The notes under the pieces were generated by a model. It saw only the letters and a program-made list of their open reading frames with translations. It did not search any database and was not told the DNA's origin. DNA of 6,899 nt from Blastocatellia bacterium (lineage in GTDB: Bacteria; Acidobacteriota; Blastocatellia; UBA7656): the NCBI GenBank assembly GCA_022615215.1, contig JAKEHD010000277.1, positions 1-6,899 of the forward strand. The letters are read 5' to 3'. Positions 1 to 5,424 of the stretch are shown piece by piece (position 1 is the stretch's first letter; every line of letters starts with the position of its first letter). Position numbers and translations under genes: made by a program.

Positions 1-62
1 CCTGCACATGGGAGATAAGCCGTAGAGAGATTCGGAATTCCGGCATTAGATATAAGGAAATC

Positions 63-81
63 TTCCTTGAAATTTCAGGAA
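63..81. promoter_or_regulatory. Palindrome in the tldD leader, possible operator or leader hairpin
   Basis: The sequence is TTCC, one extra T, TGAAATTTCA, GGAA: a perfect 10-bp palindrome (68-77) flanked by complementary TTCC and GGAA. It ends 19 bp before the tldD start. The octamer CCTTGAAA occurs twice (65-72 and 83-90), so TTTCA at 73-77 can pair with either TGAAA copy, and the second copy touches the probable ribosome binding site (GAAAGAG, 87-93). AAGGAA at 54-59 can also pair with TTCCTT at 63-68. This could be a repressor site or an mRNA leader with alternative hairpins. I recognise no known operator, and it may be chance. Confidence 0.25.
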
Positions 82-100
82 GCCTTGAAAGAGATACCTT

Positions 101-1537
101 ATGAATACAGACGCAATAGATTTTTTCTTCGAGCGATGCAGCCTGACGCTCGGCGATATAGACAAACTCCTGGGGACGGCCCTGGCCAGAGGAGGCGATT
201 ATGCCGATCTCTATTTTGAATACAAGGTTTCCAACAGCGTACACATGGAAGAGCAGATCATAAAGTCCGCCTCGAAGTCCATAAGCCAGGGTGTCGGCGT
301 GCGTGTGATAATGGGAGACAAGACCGGCTATGCCTACACCGATGAAATAGCGTTCGATTCCATAAAGAGGGCGGCCGAGACTGCGAGCCACATAGCACGG
401 AGCGGAACGGGGGTGGAAGCCGTCGGGGTTGATGTTACGCCCAAAGGTTTCGACCTCTACAACGTCGAATCGCCCGTATCGTCCGTCGAGGTAGCGCGGA
501 AGATTGAGTTGATAGAGAGGGCCGACCGGGAGGCGCGAGCGTTCGACAGGCGGATTCGCGAGGTGCAATCTTCGCTTTCAGATGAAATCAAATACGTTAT
601 GATAGCGACTTCGATGGGCCGTCTCATGGGCGATGTACAGCCGCTCGTTCATTTGGGGATGTCGTGCATAGCCGATGACGATGGGAACCTTCAGATAGGC
701 CGTTCGGGAGGCGGAGGCCGCGTGGGTATCGATTTCTTCGACAGCGAATTGACGCCTTCGGACCTCGGCCATGAGGCCGCAAGGCAGGCGATAATACAGC
801 TTGAGGCCAGGGAAGCGCCCGCGGGAACCATGGAGGTCGTTTTAGGACCGGGCTGGCCGGGAGTGTTGCTTCACGAAGCGGTAGGTCACGGCCTGGAAGC
901 CGACTTCAATCGGAAGCAGACCTCTGCATTTTCCGGGCTCGTGGGCGAGCGTGTGGCATCTGAACTTTGCACGGTCGTCGACGACGGAACGATACCCGAC
1001 CGGCGAGGCTCGCTCAACATTGACGACGAAGGCGAGCAGACGACTCGCACTGTGCTGATCGAGAACGGCATTTTGCGCGGATATTTGAGCGATCATCTCA
1101 ACGCAAGCCTTATGAAAAGCGGGCGCACGGGCAACGGGCGGCGGCAGAGCTACAAGCACATCCCTATGCCGCGTATGACGAACACCTTCATGCTTTCAGG
1201 AGAAGACACCAAAGAAGATATAATCCGTTCGGTGAAGCGAGGTCTCTACGCAGTCCAATTCGGGGGCGGGCAGGTCGATATAACGAGCGGAGAGTTTGCT
1301 TTCTCGGCCAGCGAAGCCTACCTTATAGAAGACGGCAAGGTAACATCTCCTGTGAAGGGAGCCACCTTGCGCGGCAACGGGCCGGAATCACTCAAACACG
1401 TCACGGCTGTAGGAAACGACCTCGAACTCGATCAGGGCGTGGGGGTCTGCGGGAAGGACAGCCAGTTCGTACCCGTAGGGGTCGGCCTTCCAACCATCAA
1501 AATAAACGAGATGACCGTAGGCGGCACGCAGCAGTAG
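101..1537 (+). CDS. tldD: TldD family metalloprotease, catalytic subunit of TldD/TldE
   Basis: The 478-aa product is a full-length TldD, a cytoplasmic metallopeptidase that works with TldE (PmbA). In enterobacteria this pair digests unfolded peptides, matures microcin B17 and degrades the antitoxin CcdA. The metal motif HEAVGH is at residues 258-263 inside the usual block ending GLEAD; Glu259 would be the catalytic base. A C-terminal Cys450 in GVGVCGKDSQ matches the cysteine that completes the metal site in TldD. Also typical are the DDGT and GxRGYLSDH-like stretches (295-331) and the closing KINEMTVGGT. The start at 101 has GAAAGAG 7 nt upstream. tldE follows on the same strand after a 134-bp repeat-filled gap. 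Ile is mostly ATA (about 19 of 30 by hand count). No signal peptide is seen. The substrate here is unknown. Confidence 0.96.
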   Translation: MNTDAIDFFFERCSLTLGDIDKLLGTALARGGDYADLYFEYKVSNSVHMEEQIIKSASKSISQGVGVRVIMGDKTGYAYTDEIAFDSIKRAAETASHIARSGTGVEAVGVDVTPKGFDLYNVESPVSSVEVARKIELIERADREARAFDRRIREVQSSLSDEIKYVMIATSMGRLMGDVQPLVHLGMSCIADDDGNLQIGRSGGGGRVGIDFFDSELTPSDLGHEAARQAIIQLEAREAPAGTMEVVLGPGWPGVLLHEAVGHGLEADFNRKQTSAFSGLVGERVASELCTVVDDGTIPDRRGSLNIDDEGEQTTRTVLIENGILRGYLSDHLNASLMKSGRTGNGRRQSYKHIPMPRMTNTFMLSGEDTKEDIIRSVKRGLYAVQFGGGQVDITSGEFAFSASEAYLIEDGKVTSPVKGATLRGNGPESLKHVTAVGNDLELDQGVGVCGKDSQFVPVGVGLPTIKINEMTVGGTQQ

Positions 1538-1540
1538 GAA

Positions 1541-1572
1541 TCAGCTATCAGCTATCAGCTATCAGCTATCAG
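1541..1572. repeat. TCAGCTA heptamer array, 4.6 copies
   Basis: Four perfect copies of TCAGCTA (starting at 1541, 1548, 1555 and 1562) are followed by a partial TCAG. The array begins 4 bp after the tldD stop codon and is preceded by GGAA, giving GGAATCAGC at 1537-1545. The same nine bases open the array at the right end of the window (6761-6769). It faces an array of the reverse-complement core at 1612-1649. Confidence 0.95.
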
Positions 1573-1611
1573 ACCATGAACCGAAGACTGACAAGAAAGA
1601 AATCTTTATGG

Positions 1612-1649
1612 CTGAGGGCTGAGGACTGATAGCTGACAACTGACGGCTG
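1612..1649. repeat. Inverted CTGANNN heptamer array
   Basis: Five in-register heptamers with core CTGA start at 1612, 1619, 1626, 1633 and 1640, followed by CTG. The last three bases vary (GGG, GGA, TAG, CAA, CGG). CTGA is the reverse complement of the TCAG core at 1541-1572. The segment CTGATAGCTGA (1626-1636) pairs perfectly over 11 bp with TCAGCTATCAG, available in four registers of the left array. The 39 bp between the arrays would form the loop. On the tldD-tldE transcript this would be a hairpin upstream of the tldE start. Confidence 0.85.
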
Positions 1650-1671
1650 TTTTCCTTGTCAGGTTCGATAT

Positions 1672-3024
1672 ATGGTGATAAAAGAGCTAACGAAAGAGTC
1701 GGCGGTCGATATAGCCGGAGATGCTGTGCGGCGGGGCGCGAGCGCCGCCGAAGTGATTATGAGGCGTCGGACGGAGTTCTCGGTCAGCGTGCGAATGGGC
1801 GAGGTCGAGACGCTGCAAGAATCGACCGACCAGGGGATGGGTTTGAGGGTCTTCGTAGAAGGGAGGCAGGCTTCGGTTTCAGGCTCTGACTTCAGTCGAG
1901 ACGCCATAAGCTCTTTGATCGAAGAGGCCATATCGCTTGCGCGCGCCACCTCTCCTGACGACAGCGCAGGATTGCCCGAACCCGATGAGTTCGCCACTTC
2001 TATAGAAGACCTCGACCTTTACGACGATAGCGTGGAGAAGCTATCGACTGAAGATAAGATAGAGCTTGCGCTCAGGGCGGAGCGGGCGGCCCGAAGCGTC
2101 AGCCCTCTTATAACGAACTTCGAAGGCGGCGGATTCGATTCGGCGAGCGGCACTATGATACTCGCTAATTCTCTGGGGTTTGCGGGAGAGTATAGCGGCA
2201 CGAAGTATTCGATAGCTACGGTCCCGGTTGCGACTGAAAACGGAAAGATGCAGCGCGATTACTGGTATGATATAAGGCGCAAGCTGGCTGAGATGGAAAG
2301 CCCCGAAAGTATCGGAGAGCAAGCCGCGAAGAGGGCTCTGCGCAAGTTGAGCGCCCGGCCTGTGCATACACAAAGCGTGCCCGTAGTGCTGGAACCCAAC
2401 ATAGCGCGCGACCTGCTCGGCGATATTTTTCAGGCGGCCTCGGGGGAGGCCATATTCCGCAAAGCGAGTTTTCTGGTTGGACAGCTAGGCGAGCGTGTGG
2501 CAAACGAGCGAGTCACCGTCATAGATGACGGCCGCATTCGCGGGGCCGTCGGGTCCAGACCTTTCGATGGCGAGGGACTGCCGACACGGCAGACGGTCGT
2601 TATCCGCGATGGCATACTTGAAAGCTATCTGCTCAACACATACACTGCACGCAAACTGGGCCTCAAATCCACGGGCAATGCTTCACGCGGGCTTGTGGGC
2701 GCTCCGGGAGTTGATTCGGGAAACATATTTATAAAGCCGGGCTCTGCTACGCCTGCTGAAATAATCGGAGCGGTGGCCAAAGGTTTTTACGTGACCCATT
2801 TGATGGGCTTCGGGGTCAACATAGTGACGGGCGATTATTCGAGATCGGCCTCCGGGTTATGGATAGAAAACGGCGAATTGACCTTTCCAGTTCAGGGGGT
2901 GACGATAGCCGGGAATCTCCGTGAAATGCTCAAGTCCATAGAGATGGTCGGAAACGACCTCGAATTTCGCGGCAGCGTGGTCTCGCCGACGCTGTTGATA
3001 GGCGAGATGACCGTGAGTGCATGA
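1672..3024 (+). CDS. pmbA: TldE/PmbA family protein, partner subunit of TldD
   Basis: The 450-aa product is homologous to TldD along its length but has no HExxxH. The corresponding region (about residues 236-262, PVVLEPNIARDLLGDIFQAA) has lost both histidines, which is the signature of TldE/PmbA, the non-metal-binding half of the heterodimer. The shared fold shows in GERVANERVTVIDDG (273-287), the RQTVVIRDGILESYLLN-type strand (306-322), GFGVNIVTGDYSRSASG (379-395) and LIGEMTVSA at the end. The start at 1672 has only a weak AGG (1661-1663) 8 nt upstream; GTG at 1675 is a possible alternative. It sits downstream of tldD past inverted heptamer arrays that may form an mRNA hairpin. About three quarters of its Ile codons are ATA. 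Cytoplasmic, no signal peptide. Confidence 0.95.
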   Translation: MVIKELTKESAVDIAGDAVRRGASAAEVIMRRRTEFSVSVRMGEVETLQESTDQGMGLRVFVEGRQASVSGSDFSRDAISSLIEEAISLARATSPDDSAGLPEPDEFATSIEDLDLYDDSVEKLSTEDKIELALRAERAARSVSPLITNFEGGGFDSASGTMILANSLGFAGEYSGTKYSIATVPVATENGKMQRDYWYDIRRKLAEMESPESIGEQAAKRALRKLSARPVHTQSVPVVLEPNIARDLLGDIFQAASGEAIFRKASFLVGQLGERVANERVTVIDDGRIRGAVGSRPFDGEGLPTRQTVVIRDGILESYLLNTYTARKLGLKSTGNASRGLVGAPGVDSGNIFIKPGSATPAEIIGAVAKGFYVTHLMGFGVNIVTGDYSRSASGLWIENGELTFPVQGVTIAGNLREMLKSIEMVGNDLEFRGSVVSPTLLIGEMTVSA

Positions 3025-3041
3025 TCACTTAGGAATGAGAG

Positions 3042-3536
3042 ATGGATATGTTTGAAAAGCCGGACGGCAAAGAAGAGAAGGACCGGTCCCTTGCCATAAT
3101 GTTGTTGAGCGCAGTAGCGGTGCTGATAGTAATCGGACTGATAATACTGGTGCCATATTTCAGAGGTCCGGCGACTCGCGTTGAGATGGCAACACAGGGT
3201 TCCCCTGAGTTCGACTCTTACGTTCAATATGTGAAGATAGGGGAACTCGATAAACGGGTTGGTGAGAGAATGACAAACGCAAATTACGGGCGTCTCCGAT
3301 TTACGGTCGAAAACACGGGGGACAAGGTGTTGACGGGCCTTGAACTCAGGAGCGCAGTCATAGGGTTCAACAACGAGGTATTGAAACAGAAAACCACTAT
3401 GTATATACCCAACCAACGCGACTCGCTCGATCCCAATCGATCTATCAGGGTAGAGTTGTCTCTCGAACCTATCCCCGACGAGTCTCAAATCATGGACTTC
3501 AAGGTCGAGGTCGTCGGCCTCAAAGTCGAGCAGTGA
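3042..3536 (+). CDS. Small single-pass membrane protein with extracytoplasmic beta-rich domain, unknown function
   Basis: The 164-aa product starts with a charged cytoplasmic stretch (1-16, DGKEEKDRS), then one strong membrane helix (about 17-40, rich in I, L and V) and an outside domain of about 120 aa. That domain has a strand pattern (YGRLRFTVENTGDKVLTGLE, residues 82-101; then VELSLEPIP and FKVEVVGLKVE). It resembles the short beta-sandwich domains seen in FxLYD or DUF2393-like anchored proteins, but I cannot assign a family with certainty. It begins 17 bp after tldE; AGGA at 3031-3034 lies 7 nt before the ATG at 3042, favouring that start over the ATG at 3048. Position and shared ATA-rich codon use make it part of the tldD-tldE operon. 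Its link to the peptidase is only inferred from context. Confidence 0.85.
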   Translation: MDMFEKPDGKEEKDRSLAIMLLSAVAVLIVIGLIILVPYFRGPATRVEMATQGSPEFDSYVQYVKIGELDKRVGERMTNANYGRLRFTVENTGDKVLTGLELRSAVIGFNNEVLKQKTTMYIPNQRDSLDPNRSIRVELSLEPIPDESQIMDFKVEVVGLKVEQ

Positions 3537-3595
3537 CGCAAGGCTCTCGTTTACCTCCTGGAGATGCTGGAACCCTCCGCTCTTTATTCCTATTC

Positions 3596-3629
3596 TCGTC
3601 ACTCGTCACTGTATTTGTCACTCGTCACT
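3596..3629. repeat. TCGTCAC-type tandem and direct repeat in the convergent gap
   Basis: TCGTCAC occurs twice in tandem (3596-3609). The 13-mer GTCACTCGTCACT occurs at 3598-3610 and again at 3617-3629, 19 bp apart. The array lies between the ends of the plus-strand operon and the minus-strand hydrolase. The 3537-3670 gap holds no convincing hairpin-plus-T terminator for either side. Confidence 0.85.
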
Positions 3630-3670
3630 TTTGAGTATTTATGTGCTACATAGCGGCCTCTGCTGGTTGC

Positions 3671-4387
3671 TTACGGCTCGGAAAGGAATCGCAGAATTTC
3701 GCGCATCAGCCGCTCTCCCTGTTCGGTCTCGAAAATATACTGCGCGTGGGCGGAGCCGTCGAGGAGCACCAATTCTTTCGGTCCAGGCGCTCTCTCGTAC
3801 TGGTCCCGAATTCTGGGTAATCGTGGTATTTTGTCGTCCCCGCTGAAGTCGTCGCGGCTCAGTATGAACAGCTTCCGCCCCTTCATCTGCTCGGGCTTGT
3901 CTATTACCCCGCCTGCGAGCAGCACGAGGCGATCTATTTCATCCGGATTTGCTTCGACCGATGCCTGGGCCGCGGCGCTGGCTCCGAGGCTTCCCCCCAC
4001 AACCGATATGGTCTTAGCGCCGTTCTGTCGCAGGTAGCGAACAGCCGCCAGCACGTCGAAGTGGAGCGGGGCGCTCAGAGGGTCGGACTGGCCCGGCCCG
4101 CGCGACCGGCCGTACCCGCGAAAATCGATGGCTAGAACGCGGAACCCGGCCTTCACAAGTGCCTGCGCCTGTCTCTCCCAACTCTCTTTATTGAATCGGC
4201 CTCCGTGAGCCAGCACTACGCCCCGGTCTCCTTTTCCGTAGAGGTTGGCGAAGATCATCCCTCCGTCCTGGGTCGGAAAGGAAACCTGTTTCGGCGGCGC
4301 AGAATCGCTTTGCCTTCCAGATTCGATTCCAGAAGCAAAGGCTGACGCCGTGATTGCAAAGGTGATAATAACAAGTAAGCTCTTCAT
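3671..4387 (-). CDS. Exported alpha/beta hydrolase, serine hydrolase family
   Basis: The 238-aa product has a clear N-terminal signal peptide (MKSLLVIITFAITASAFASG), so it acts outside the cytoplasm or in the periplasm. The alpha/beta-hydrolase core shows the oxyanion motif HGG (61-63), DFRGYGRS (88-95), the nucleophile elbow GGSLG with Ser133, a probable acid at Asp179 or Asp180 (ILSRDD), and catalytic His214 (GSAHAQYIF). All triad positions look intact. The substrate cannot be told: esterase, dienelactone-hydrolase-like or lipase-like activities are possible. The reading frame is open upstream to 4621, but I chose the ATG at 4385-4387 because it opens the signal peptide and has GGAGAG 6 nt upstream (4394-4399). 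Upstream lies the debris of another hydrolase. It is last in a same-strand run after the sigma and ankyrin genes. Confidence 0.9.
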   Translation of the reverse strand: MKSLLVIITFAITASAFASGIESGRQSDSAPPKQVSFPTQDGGMIFANLYGKGDRGVVLAHGGRFNKESWERQAQALVKAGFRVLAIDFRGYGRSRGPGQSDPLSAPLHFDVLAAVRYLRQNGAKTISVVGGSLGASAAAQASVEANPDEIDRLVLLAGGVIDKPEQMKGRKLFILSRDDFSGDDKIPRLPRIRDQYERAPGPKELVLLDGSAHAQYIFETEQGERLMREILRFLSEP

Positions 4388-4393
4388 TTCTCG

Positions 4394-4399
4394 CTCTCC
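4394..4399 (-). promoter_or_regulatory. Ribosome binding site that sets the hydrolase start
   Basis: GGAGAG on the minus strand, 6 nt before the ATG at 4387. It decides for the 238-aa form with the signal peptide at its N-terminus over a longer 316-residue reading that would bury the signal peptide. Confidence 0.7.
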
Positions 4400-4401
4400 G
4401 C

Positions 4402-4573
4402 TCACTTCTTTCCGGCTTGTCTTGCAACGAACTCGAAAAATCGCTTTATGCCCGGCCGGAAGGGTTCCCCTGACGAAATATAAACCAATGTTCAAGCTAT
4501 GATCCAGGTTCTCAAAGTAGTGAAACTCCATCTTCGATTTCCCGGCTTTCTTCGCCATCTCTTCGCTCTTCAT
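4402..4573 (-). pseudogene. C-terminal remnant of an alpha/beta hydrolase (prolyl oligopeptidase-like), frameshifted
   Basis: Reading from 4573, the minus strand encodes KSEEMAKKAGKSKMEFHYF, then ENLDHSLNIG, then RGTLPAGHKAIF. This is the typical last part of an alpha/beta hydrolase, with DHS holding the catalytic His. The frame then slips. Dropping one base from the homopolymer at 4436-4440 (A5 on plus, T5 on minus) restores a natural ending, EFVARQAGKK, with a TGA at 4402-4404. No nucleophile elbow or N-terminal half is present upstream; similarity stops at the 14-bp direct repeat at 4571-4584. It is therefore a broken tail of about 55 aa and not the N-terminus of the downstream hydrolase, whose own His motif differs. 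It could be read as an in-frame extension of that gene, but the family match and the signal peptide argue against this. Confidence 0.7.
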
Positions 4574-4584
4574 TAATCGGCCGT
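4571..4584. repeat. 14-bp direct repeat, copy 1
   Basis: CATTAATCGGCCGT, identical to 4619-4632, with 34 bp between the copies. This copy overlaps the apparent 5' end of the hydrolase remnant. Confidence 0.9.
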
Positions 4585-4618
4585 TGTTACGTGGCGATTT
4601 GAGAGATAGACCAATCCA

Positions 4619-4632
4619 CATTAATCGGCCGT
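4619..4632. repeat. 14-bp direct repeat, copy 2
   Basis: CATTAATCGGCCGT, immediately next to the stop codon of the ankyrin gene (4633-4635). It could be a target-site duplication left by an excised element, or the junction of the deletion that removed the front of the hydrolase. No element or inverted repeats remain in the 34-bp spacer. Confidence 0.9.
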
Positions 4633-5400
4633 CTACTCTTTTGCGCCGCGTCGACGCAGAAACGCCGCCATTTCGGTCTGCTTTCGTTCGAGCGCGAAGG
4701 CGAGCGGCGTTCTGCCGTCTTTCATCTTCGCGTTGATGTCTGCTCCTTTATCGAGCAGCAACCCGGCAAATTCGATGTCGCCGTTAGACGCGGCTTCGTG
4801 CAGAGGCGTGAAATCGTAATCAACCTGCCTCGCATTCACGTCAGCGCCGTGAGCTATCAATAGGCGCGCGATGTCGGTTTCTCCGGCTGCGGCTGCCGAA
4901 TGCAGCGGCGTGACCTTCATCGCTTCTCTGGTGACGGCGTTGACCTCGGCTCCGGCGGCGAGCAAGGCTTCTACCGTATCCCGATGGCCGAAGAAGACGG
5001 CCAATCCGAGCGGGAAGAATCCATCCGGGGCGAAGGCATTGGCAAGCGACGGGTCTCGCTCGACAAGGGCGCGCAACGCCTGGGTCTCTCCCGTCGCTGC
5101 GGCCTCGAAGATGTTCAACTCGATGCCTGATGCGAGCAGCACGGCGACGACCTCTTTCTTGCGATGGTATGTGGCCTTCAAAATCGCAGACACCCCATTC
5201 TCATCTTTTGCCTGTGCCAGCGCGGGGTCGGCTTTGAGCATGTCTTTCACCTTCGCGGCATCGCCAAGGACTACTGCGTTCAGGAATTCATTTTTCATAT
5301 TCGCATCCTTTTGGCAGGCGCGGGCCGTCTGAACGAGCGGGACGGACGCCAGCCACATTGTACAAATCAATGTTATAATCCGAGACCTTTCAATCTTCAT
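4633..5400 (-). CDS. Ankyrin repeat protein with signal peptide, paralogue of the sigma factor's ankyrin half
   Basis: The 255-aa product begins with a basic then hydrophobic segment (residues 1-28, ending TARA before Cys29) that looks like a signal peptide with a type I cleavage site; TARAC is a poor lipobox. About seven ankyrin repeats follow (roughly 37-66, 67-95, 96-125, 126-158, 162-194, 196-227, 228-255), with clear TPLH and GADVNA signatures in repeats 5 and 6 and a C-terminal cap LRRRGAKE. Ankyrin repeats bind proteins; no catalytic domain is seen. The repeats match the second half of the upstream sigma factor in order and number. The start at 5400 is chosen for its GGAGG 5 nt upstream; the ATG at 5412 lacks one. 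A second in-frame ATG at 5298 has its own ribosome binding site and would give a cytoplasmic form. It lies 24 bp after the sigma gene, so probably in one operon. Confidence 0.88.
   Translation of the reverse strand: MKIERSRIITLICTMWLASVPLVQTARACQKDANMKNEFLNAVVLGDAAKVKDMLKADPALAQAKDENGVSAILKATYHRKKEVVAVLLASGIELNIFEAAATGETQALRALVERDPSLANAFAPDGFFPLGLAVFFGHRDTVEALLAAGAEVNAVTREAMKVTPLHSAAAAGETDIARLLIAHGADVNARQVDYDFTPLHEAASNGDIEFAGLLLDKGADINAKMKDGRTPLAFALERKQTEMAAFLRRRGAKE
5306..5312 (-). promoter_or_regulatory. Possible internal ribosome binding site for a leaderless, cytoplasmic ankyrin form
   Basis: AAAAGGA on the minus strand lies 7 nt before an in-frame ATG (5296-5298) that encodes MKNEFLNAV, just after the signal peptide. 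Starting there would give a 221-aa protein that is ankyrin repeats only. It may be a coincidence of the Lys-Asp codons. Confidence 0.3.
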
Positions 5401-5405
5401 CTTTG

Positions 5406-5410
5406 CCTCC
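5406..5410 (-). promoter_or_regulatory. Strong ribosome binding site of the ankyrin gene
   Basis: A perfect GGAGG on the minus strand, 5 nt before the ATG at 5400, in the 24-bp gap after the sigma gene. It decides for the start MKIERS over the ATG 12 bp upstream, which has no such site. Confidence 0.75.
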
Positions 5411-5424
5411 ATGTGATTCGATAG

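Noticed and set aside
1..100. End of an upstream gene
   Set aside because: Stops occur early in two frames and the third yields nothing recognisable; too short to support a call.
2892..3602. 236-codon minus-strand frame
   Set aside because: It lies opposite the tldE end and the small membrane protein, which have clear family features or ribosome binding sites. Its translation resembles no family and runs through repeat DNA.
3537..3670. Rho-independent terminator between the convergent groups
   Set aside because: No GC-rich hairpin followed by a T run on either strand; only the TCGTCAC repeats stand out.
4388..4621. Long N-terminal extension of the small hydrolase (open frame from 4621)
   Set aside because: The extension places the signal peptide at residue 79, and its sequence matches the tail of a different hydrolase. 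The ATG at 4387 has its own GGAGAG.
4871..5332. 153-codon plus-strand frame, Ala/Ser-rich
   Set aside because: Antisense shadow of the ankyrin gene; low-complexity composition and no sensible protein features.
5396..5412. Start of the ankyrin gene at the ATG of 5412
   Set aside because: No ribosome binding site upstream, whereas the ATG at 5400 has GGAGG at ideal spacing, which overlaps the first four codons of the longer reading.
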